Positions 59,341-64,000 of a DNA stretch of 64,000 bases are shown one piece after another (positions within the stretch are counted from its first letter, which is position 1; each line of letters starts with the position of its first letter). This DNA is from Prauserella flavalba (lineage in GTDB: Bacteria > Actinomycetota > Actinomycetes > Mycobacteriales > Pseudonocardiaceae). Location of the stretch: assembly GCF_003202235.1 (NCBI RefSeq), contig NZ_MASU01000005.1, positions 1,240,001-1,304,000 on the forward strand. The letters run 5' to 3'. Both the position numbers and the translations under genes were made by a program. Below the pieces are notes generated by a model. That model was not told the DNA's origin, ran no database searches, and was given only the letters and a program-made list of their open reading frames with translations.

Positions 59341-61023
59341 GTGCATGTCGCCGGCCAGCCCCTCGCCCGCAGGTTCCCGCTGTCCGGGGTGCTCCGGATC
59401 AATCGTCCCTCCGACATCTGGTTCAAGCCGGCCACGAGCGTCGCGGTGGCCGCCACGCTCGTGCTGGTACCGCTGCTGATCGCCGGGCGGAGCGAGCTGG
59501 CGATGTACGTCATGGCGGGCGCCTTCTGCGCGCTGTACGGGCATCACCTGCCGTACGCCGCGCGGGTCCGGGCGAGCGCCTGGGTGGTGCTGGGCATGAC
59601 CGCGGGCATGGCCGTCGCGCTCGTGTGCGCCGCCCTCGTCGACGACGTCGTCGCGCTCATCGCGATCGCGTCGATGCTCGCCGGCCTGCAGAAGGCGGTG
59701 TGCGACGCCACCCGGATCGGCCCGCCCGGGCACGTGCTCTTCGTGTTCGTCACCTCGGGCACCCTGTTCACCGCACAGGAACCGCGTGAGGTGCCCTTCC
59801 ACGTCGCGCTGACCTTCGGCGCGGGGATCGTGGGCGCGCTGGTGGCGCTGGCCCCGGCGCTCGTCCGGCGCGACGGTCCCGAGCGCCGTGCCACGGCACG
59901 GGCACTCGACGCCGCGGCCGGCTACCTGGACGCCACGGGCGACGCCCGGCGGCGCCGGGCCCACCACGCCGCGGCCGCGGCGGTACAGGGCGCCTGGCAG
60001 ACCCTGCTTGCCACCGGCACCCGCACCCCGGCACGCCGCACGCTGGCACACCTCGTGCTGCGCGCGGAAGCCACCCTCGCCGGCGAACCCGGCGCGGCAG
60101 GCTCCGCGCGCCTGCGCGACGATGCCCGCCGGGTTCGGGGCCGCGGCCCGCTGCCCGGCGTGCCCTTGCCGCCCGGGTCCGGTGACGAACTGCTGGGCCT
60201 CGGCGCCGAGCGCGAGGGCCGCCGCGGGCACGGCCGCGACCGGCTCGTGCGGCTGCTGCTGCGGCCCGGCTCGCCACTGCTGCCCATCGCCGTGCGCTGC
60301 GCCGTCGGCTGCGCGCTGGCCGGCTACACCGGCCTGGCCCTCGGCGTCGGCCACCCCTACTGGGCGGTGGTCTCGGCGTGCGCGATCTACCAGGCGAACG
60401 TGACGCTCACCTGGCACCGGGTGCTGCAACGGCTGGTGGGCAACCTGTGTGGCGTCGCGGTGTTCGCCGCCGTCGTCCCGCTGGCCAGGACCAGCGTCGT
60501 CGTGCTCGCGGTCCTCTGCATCGTCTTCAGCTTCGGCAACGAGATGCTGATCAGCCGCAACTACTGGCTCGGCTCCGTCTCGGTCACACCGATGGCACTG
60601 CTGATCACGCAGTTCACCGACGTGCGGCCCGCCGGGGAGCTCATCACCGACCGCGTGCTGGACACTCTCACGGGCGTCGTGACCGGGATGATCGTGGCCA
60701 TCCTCATCACCAACCGCCGCACTGGCGGCAGGCTGGAGCAGGCACTCGCCGCCGCCGAGACCGCCACGGCCACCGCCGAGCGGGTGCTGGCCGCCTCCGC
60801 GAGCTCCGCGGCCGAGCTGGCCACCGCCCGCCGCGGGCTCACCGCGAGCGTCGTGGAGCTGCGCGACGCGGCCGACACCGCCGCAGGCGAGTGGTGGCAG
60901 CGGGCGCTGCCCGAGGAGAGGCTGCTGCGTGCCGAGCGGGACGCGCACCGTACGCTCGCGGCGACGATACGACGGCAGGGACTGGCACGACCGGCGTCCC
61001 TCGGCGCGGAGCGGAGAGCGTGA
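59341..61023 (+). CDS. FUSC-family membrane transporter
   Basis: The 560-aa protein has two clusters of membrane helices, at about residues 25-185 and 315-450, with a charged region between and a helical tail. The pattern R-N-Y-W-L-G-S-V-S-V-T-P near residue 403 is typical of FUSC/aromatic-acid exporter (AaeB-like) proteins. Efflux of aromatic acids or related anions is expected. GTG 59341 is leaderless by the -10 spacing. Its stop overlaps the next gene's GTG (GTGA), giving a coupled exporter and regulator. Confidence 0.83.
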   Translation: MHVAGQPLARRFPLSGVLRINRPSDIWFKPATSVAVAATLVLVPLLIAGRSELAMYVMAGAFCALYGHHLPYAARVRASAWVVLGMTAGMAVALVCAALVDDVVALIAIASMLAGLQKAVCDATRIGPPGHVLFVFVTSGTLFTAQEPREVPFHVALTFGAGIVGALVALAPALVRRDGPERRATARALDAAAGYLDATGDARRRRAHHAAAAAVQGAWQTLLATGTRTPARRTLAHLVLRAEATLAGEPGAAGSARLRDDARRVRGRGPLPGVPLPPGSGDELLGLGAEREGRRGHGRDRLVRLLLRPGSPLLPIAVRCAVGCALAGYTGLALGVGHPYWAVVSACAIYQANVTLTWHRVLQRLVGNLCGVAVFAAVVPLARTSVVVLAVLCIVFSFGNEMLISRNYWLGSVSVTPMALLITQFTDVRPAGELITDRVLDTLTGVVTGMIVAILITNRRTGGRLEQALAAAETATATAERVLAASASSAAELATARRGLTASVVELRDAADTAAGEWWQRALPEERLLRAERDAHRTLAATIRRQGLARPASLGAERRA

Positions 61024-61523
61024 CCGACGACACCGTGGCCGCCGTGGTGCGGCAGTGGCAGACCGTCCATCCCGGACTGGACACGAGCCCGATGGAGCTC
61101 ATCGGCCGCATCAACCGCTGTGCCGCACTGCTCCAGCAGGCAGTGAGCGCGCCGCTGCGCGAGGCCGGGCTCTCCCGCGCCGAGTTCGACCTCCTGGGTG
61201 CCCTGCGCCGCAGCGGACGGGACCTGACCCCGAGCGAGCTGGCCAGGGAGACCTTCGCCTCCGGCGCCGCGGTCACCAAGCGGCTGCGGCAGCTGATCGA
61301 ACGCGGCCTGGTGGAGCGCATCGCCGACGACCGCGACCGCCGCGTGGCGCACGTGCGCCTGACCGGGCGGGGCCGCGAGACCATCGACACCGTGCTGCCC
61401 GCGCAGCTGGAGTTCGAGCGCGCCGCGCTGGCCGGGCTCGGCGAGCAACAGCGCGACGCGCTCGGCGAGCAGCTCGCCGAACTGCTCATCCAGCTGGAGG
61501 GCCGGTTAGGGACGCTGCGCTAG
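61020..61523 (+). CDS. MarR-family regulator
   Basis: The 167-aa protein has the MarR fold: recognition helix region A-A-V-T-K-R-L-R-Q-L-I-E-R-G-L-V, with the D-R-D-R-R wing. It begins with an overlap to the FUSC transporter. It is expected to sense a phenolic or similar ligand and control its own operon through the TTTAC..GTAAA palindrome at 59309-59320. Its 3' end overlaps the convergent hydrolase by 18 bp. Confidence 0.87.
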   Translation: MTDDTVAAVVRQWQTVHPGLDTSPMELIGRINRCAALLQQAVSAPLREAGLSRAEFDLLGALRRSGRDLTPSELARETFASGAAVTKRLRQLIERGLVERIADDRDRRVAHVRLTGRGRETIDTVLPAQLEFERAALAGLGEQQRDALGEQLAELLIQLEGRLGTLR

Positions 61524-62123
61524 CTCCGCCAGCGCGGCGCCGTTCTCCAGGTGCGCGGCGTGGCCCACGCCCGGCAGCACCCGCTGCCGCGTGCCGAGGT
61601 GCTCGCACAGGGCCCGCACCGAACGATGCCGCGACGGTGGCGAGTGCTCGCCGACGGTCAGCGTCACGCGCGCGGCGGCGTCGCCGAGCGGTGCGGGCTC
61701 GAACGCGCCGAACATCGCGAACTCCCCCGCCACCGTCTCCAGTGTCGCCGTGGTGAGCGAGGGGTTCCAGGCGGGCCCGTAGAGCGCCGTGCCGAAGCCC
61801 CTGACGCCGCCGGTGGCCAGCCCCTCGGCGACGTGGTCGAGCAGGCCCGGGGCGAGCGAGCCGGCGGCGGGCTCGTGCAGCACGGCCCCCTCGATCGGCA
61901 CGCCGCGCGCCGCCAGCTCCAGGCCCAGGGTGGCCCCGCCGCTGACGCCGATCACGAACGCCCCGTCGCACAGCGGCGCGAGGAACGCGATCTCGGCGCC
62001 GAGGTCGCCGGACTGCGGGCGGTCGGGGCACAGCACCTCGACCGTTCCGCGCAGCGCGGCCGCCGTCGTAGCCCACACCCCCGGGCCGGTCGCGGCACCG
62101 TGGACGAGGACGATCCGCCTCAC
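61506..62123 (-). CDS. Small alpha/beta hydrolase
   Basis: The 205-aa hydrolase has the N-terminal oxyanion region I-V-L-V-H-G-A, the nucleophile Ser61 in G-V-S-G-G, and a late catalytic His in G-V-G-H-A-A-H. It is shorter than most relatives. GTG 62123 overlaps the stop of the biuret-hydrolase-like gene, so it is the third gene in that coupled operon. Its substrate may be a downstream amide or ester. Confidence 0.8.
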   Translation of the reverse strand: MRRIVLVHGAATGPGVWATTAAALRGTVEVLCPDRPQSGDLGAEIAFLAPLCDGAFVIGVSGGATLGLELAARGVPIEGAVLHEPAAGSLAPGLLDHVAEGLATGGVRGFGTALYGPAWNPSLTTATLETVAGEFAMFGAFEPAPLGDAAARVTLTVGEHSPPSRHRSVRALCEHLGTRQRVLPGVGHAAHLENGAALAELAQRP

Positions 62124-62824
62124 GCCGGGGCCGGGACCGCGCCGAGGGCCGCCAGCAGCTGATCGGAGGTCGCCACGGCACCGAAAATGCCGCCCTGCAT
62201 GGTGACCATGCTCAGCGCGGCCTCGTGGTGCCTGCGCTCCGTGGCGCCGGTGCAGTCCGACAGCACCAGGCACTCGTAGCCGCGGTCGTTCGCCTCGCGC
62301 ATCGTGGTGTGCACGCACACGTCGGTGGTGATGCCGGTGAGGATGAGGTGCGTGATGCCCTTCGACCGCAGCAGCAGGTCGAGGTCGGTGGCGTAGAACG
62401 CGCCCTTGCCCGGCTTGTCGATCACGGCCTCGCCCGGCTGCGGCGCCACCTCGGGCACGATCTCCCAGCCGGGCTCGCCGCGCACGAGGATCCGCCCGCA
62501 CGGCCCCTCGCTGCCGATCTCGGCGCCCACCCTGGCCGAGCGCCAGCGCTTGTTGGCGGGCAGGTCCGCGAGGTCGGGGCGGTGGCCCTCGCGGGTGTGG
62601 AACACGGCGAGGCCCCGCTCGCGTGCCACGGCGAGCACGCGCGCCGTGGGTTCCAGCCCGGCGCGGGTGAGCGCGAGGTCGTAGCCCATCTGGTCGACGT
62701 AGCCGCCCTTGCCGCAGAAGTCAGTCTGCCAGTCGATCAGCAGCAGCGCGGTGCGGGCCGGGTCGATGGCCCCGTCGAACGGCCAGGCGTACGGGTTGGC
62801 GTCCACAGTGGAGAACGTGGTCAC
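62120..62824 (-). CDS. Isochorismatase-family cysteine amidase, biuret-hydrolase-like
   Basis: The 234-aa protein has the triad Asp35 (D-W-Q-T-D-F-C), Lys140 (K-P-G-K-G) and Cys170 (T-T-D-V-C). Long stretches, such as H-R-P-D-L-A-D-L-P-A-N-K-R-W and M-R-E-A-N-D-R-G-Y-E-C, closely resemble characterised biuret hydrolase BiuH, which splits biuret to allophanate and ammonia. I recalled this likeness and did not align it. GTG 62824 overlaps the permease stop. Next steps of cyanuric-acid/biuret breakdown (allophanate hydrolase) are not in the window. Confidence 0.83.
   Translation of the reverse strand: MTTFSTVDANPYAWPFDGAIDPARTALLLIDWQTDFCGKGGYVDQMGYDLALTRAGLEPTARVLAVARERGLAVFHTREGHRPDLADLPANKRWRSARVGAEIGSEGPCGRILVRGEPGWEIVPEVAPQPGEAVIDKPGKGAFYATDLDLLLRSKGITHLILTGITTDVCVHTTMREANDRGYECLVLSDCTGATERRHHEAALSMVTMQGGIFGAVATSDQLLAALGAVPAPA
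62802..62812. repeat. TCCACAGTGGA palindrome
   Basis: A-centred copy of the palindrome described at 4185-4195, inside the N-terminal coding region of the biuret-hydrolase-like gene. Confidence 0.55.
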
Positions 62825-64000
62825 GCGGGAATCTCCTTGTCCTTGCGGGAATCGATGACGGATGCGAGGGTGACGACGAGCGCGGCGATGGCGAAGCCCA
62901 CCACGGCGTCGGAGAGCCAGGGCGCGAAGGCGTGGGTCAGCAGCGCCGCGACGGCACCGGCGAGCCAGCCCGCGAACGGCGGCCAGCGCACGGCCCTCAC
63001 CGCGCCGCGCGAGCCGAGGCCGAAGCGCGGCAGGACGAGCTGATCGAGGATCACGACCGCGCCGATCGGCGGCACGATCACGCCGAGGAGGTTGAGCCAC
63101 TGCTCGAAGTAGGACCAGATCCCGGCCACCGCGAGCACGACACCGAGCGCGCCGAGCACGAGCGTGAGCCTGCGCATCCGGCCGCGGGTGAGCTGGCTCC
63201 AGCCGACCGCGCCGTTGTAGAGGCAGTGCGCGCAGACCGACCCGAGGTTGACGAACACGAACACCACCGCGAGCGGCACCAGCAGCCCGCCGTGACCGAT
63301 CAGCAGGCCGAGAAAGTCACCCCCGTCGGTGGCCGGGTCGGCGGCGCCGCCGAGCGCCACGATCAGCCCGCCGATCACGAGCGCGATCACCTGGCTCACC
63401 GGGAACGCCGAGGCCGCGGCGAGGAAGCCCTCACGGCCGTTGCGGGACCAGCGGGTGAAGTCGGCCGTCATGGTGCCCGAGTCGATGAACGACGCGATCA
63501 CCAGTGTCACGGCGGCGCCAAAGCTGAGCGCGCCGCCTCCGCCCTGGTACGCGGTCGGGGACGCGTCGCTGTCGCCCGCGGCGAGGAACACCGCGACCAG
63601 GCCGAGCACCACGTAGAACGGCGCGGCGATCATGCCGATCACCGACAGCGCGCGGATGCCGAGCAGCGTCACCGCCACGAAGGCCAGCCCGGCCACGAGC
63701 GTGGTCAGCCGTTCGTTCCAGCCCAGGCTGCCGTGCAGGATCGAGCCCGCCATCCCGGTCTGGAAGGCGAACCAGCCGATCACGATCGTGGCGAGGAAGC
63801 CGGACGGGACCGCCGCCGCGCGGGTGCCGAAGGTCTCGGCCGCGCTCAGCGCGAAGTTCTTGCCGGTGCGCCCCGCCAGCACGCTCAGCGAGCCGACGTA
63901 GAGCATCAGGCACAGGCCGCCCGTCGCGATCGCGAGCATGCCGGTCCAGAAGCCCAGCGAGTACACGATGAGGCCGCCGAAGATGGCGCAGGTCAGCACC
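62821..64000 (-). CDS. NCS1-family nucleobase/cytosine permease (5' end outside window)
   Basis: The visible 392 residues show about ten membrane segments, with the CodB-like pattern (F-A-F-Q-T-G-M-A-G near the first third, D-F-T-R-W-S-R-N near residue 180, and W-L-N-L-L-G-V-I-V-P-P). NCS1 permeases import cytosine, allantoin, hydantoin and related compounds. The gene continues beyond 64000. Its stop overlaps the amidase start, suggesting uptake of the compound that the amidase breaks down, perhaps biuret or a purine/pyrimidine breakdown product. Confidence 0.82.
   Translation of the reverse strand, partial: VLTCAIFGGLIVYSLGFWTGMLAIATGGLCLMLYVGSLSVLAGRTGKNFALSAAETFGTRAAAVPSGFLATIVIGWFAFQTGMAGSILHGSLGWNERLTTLVAGLAFVAVTLLGIRALSVIGMIAAPFYVVLGLVAVFLAAGDSDASPTAYQGGGGALSFGAAVTLVIASFIDSGTMTADFTRWSRNGREGFLAAASAFPVSQVIALVIGGLIVALGGAADPATDGGDFLGLLIGHGGLLVPLAVVFVFVNLGSVCAHCLYNGAVGWSQLTRGRMRRLTLVLGALGVVLAVAGIWSYFEQWLNLLGVIVPPIGAVVILDQLVLPRFGLGSRGAVRAVRWPPFAGWLAGAVAALLTHAFAPWLSDAVVGFAIAALVVTLASVIDSRKDKEIPA

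Overview
The window is high-GC actinobacterial DNA. It has dense genes with 4-bp ATGA/GTGA overlaps, frequent GTG/TTG starts, many TANNNT boxes placed 6-7 nt before a start codon (leaderless mRNAs), an IdeR/DtxR-type iron box, and recurrent TCCACWGTGGA palindromes. Content and style fit a Pseudonocardiaceae genome such as Amycolatopsis; this assignment is inference. No rRNA, tRNA, CRISPR array, prophage or IS element was recognised. The window reads as a chromosomal accessory/catabolic region carrying many small regulator-plus-target modules.

Layout. 0-6 kb: MocR-like end, Nudix hydrolase, then a TetR regulator divergent from an acyl-CoA ligase and a single-chain acyl-CoA carboxylase. 6 kb: a valine-rich leader peptide and hairpin ahead of an orphan IlvN/IlvM-like ACT protein. 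6.5-13.5 kb: a LacI-controlled catabolic island (MFS importer, orphan E1 alpha/beta, fumarase/PcaB-type lyase, SDR, VOC enzyme, LacI) with two identical LacI-type operators between the divergent arms. 13.5-18.1 kb: VOC protein, HxlR with a divergent NAD(P)-binding protein, secreted beta-propeller, and an MFS exporter with a divergent TetR. 18.1-21.6 kb: a BASS transporter, FAD monooxygenase and IclR regulator sharing four copies of one operator. 22-27.4 kb: DHFR-like reductase, serine beta-lactamase-like hydrolase, DinB-like protein, and a GntR-led sodium:solute symporter with its DUF3311 partner.

27.5-31.2 kb: a PaoABC-type molybdenum aldehyde oxidoreductase. 31.3-34.3 kb: a three-domain thioredoxin-reductase-like protein lacking the usual redox cysteines, a Pr6Pr-like membrane protein and gene remnants. 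34.3-39.8 kb: DUF2268 protease-like protein, class II UvrA, WYL regulator, quinone reductase behind a MerR/SoxR-type operator, and an ArsC-like protein. 40-44.8 kb: an iron-box-controlled siderophore uptake operon (two exporter-fold ABC proteins, a tiny ABC-tail protein, a binding lipoprotein). 44.8-49.3 kb: an ion-transport module in which an SPFH protein is fused to a KhtT-like antiporter-regulator domain, with a CBS protein and a NhaD/ArsB-type transporter, divergent from a NarL-type two-component pair. 49.3-52.8 kb: zinc alcohol dehydrogenase, a decayed siderophore-binding gene, a structured leader with a 54-aa ORF, TetR and an alpha/beta hydrolase. 52.8-61.5 kb: a LAL-type LuxR regulator, a MarR/operator system driving an LLM-BBE fusion flavoprotein and a stand-alone LLM paralogue, and a FUSC transporter with its MarR. 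61.5-64 kb: a coupled NCS1 permease, biuret-hydrolase-like amidase and alpha/beta hydrolase.

The strongest leads for something undescribed are the SPFH-KhtT fusion module (44.8-47.5 kb), the REC/Grx/TrxR-like protein (31.4 kb), the Val-leader/ACT gene (6.0 kb), the LLM-BBE fusion (56.2 kb), the LacI catabolic island (6.5-13.5 kb) and the structured leader with its 54-aa ORF (50.9 kb).
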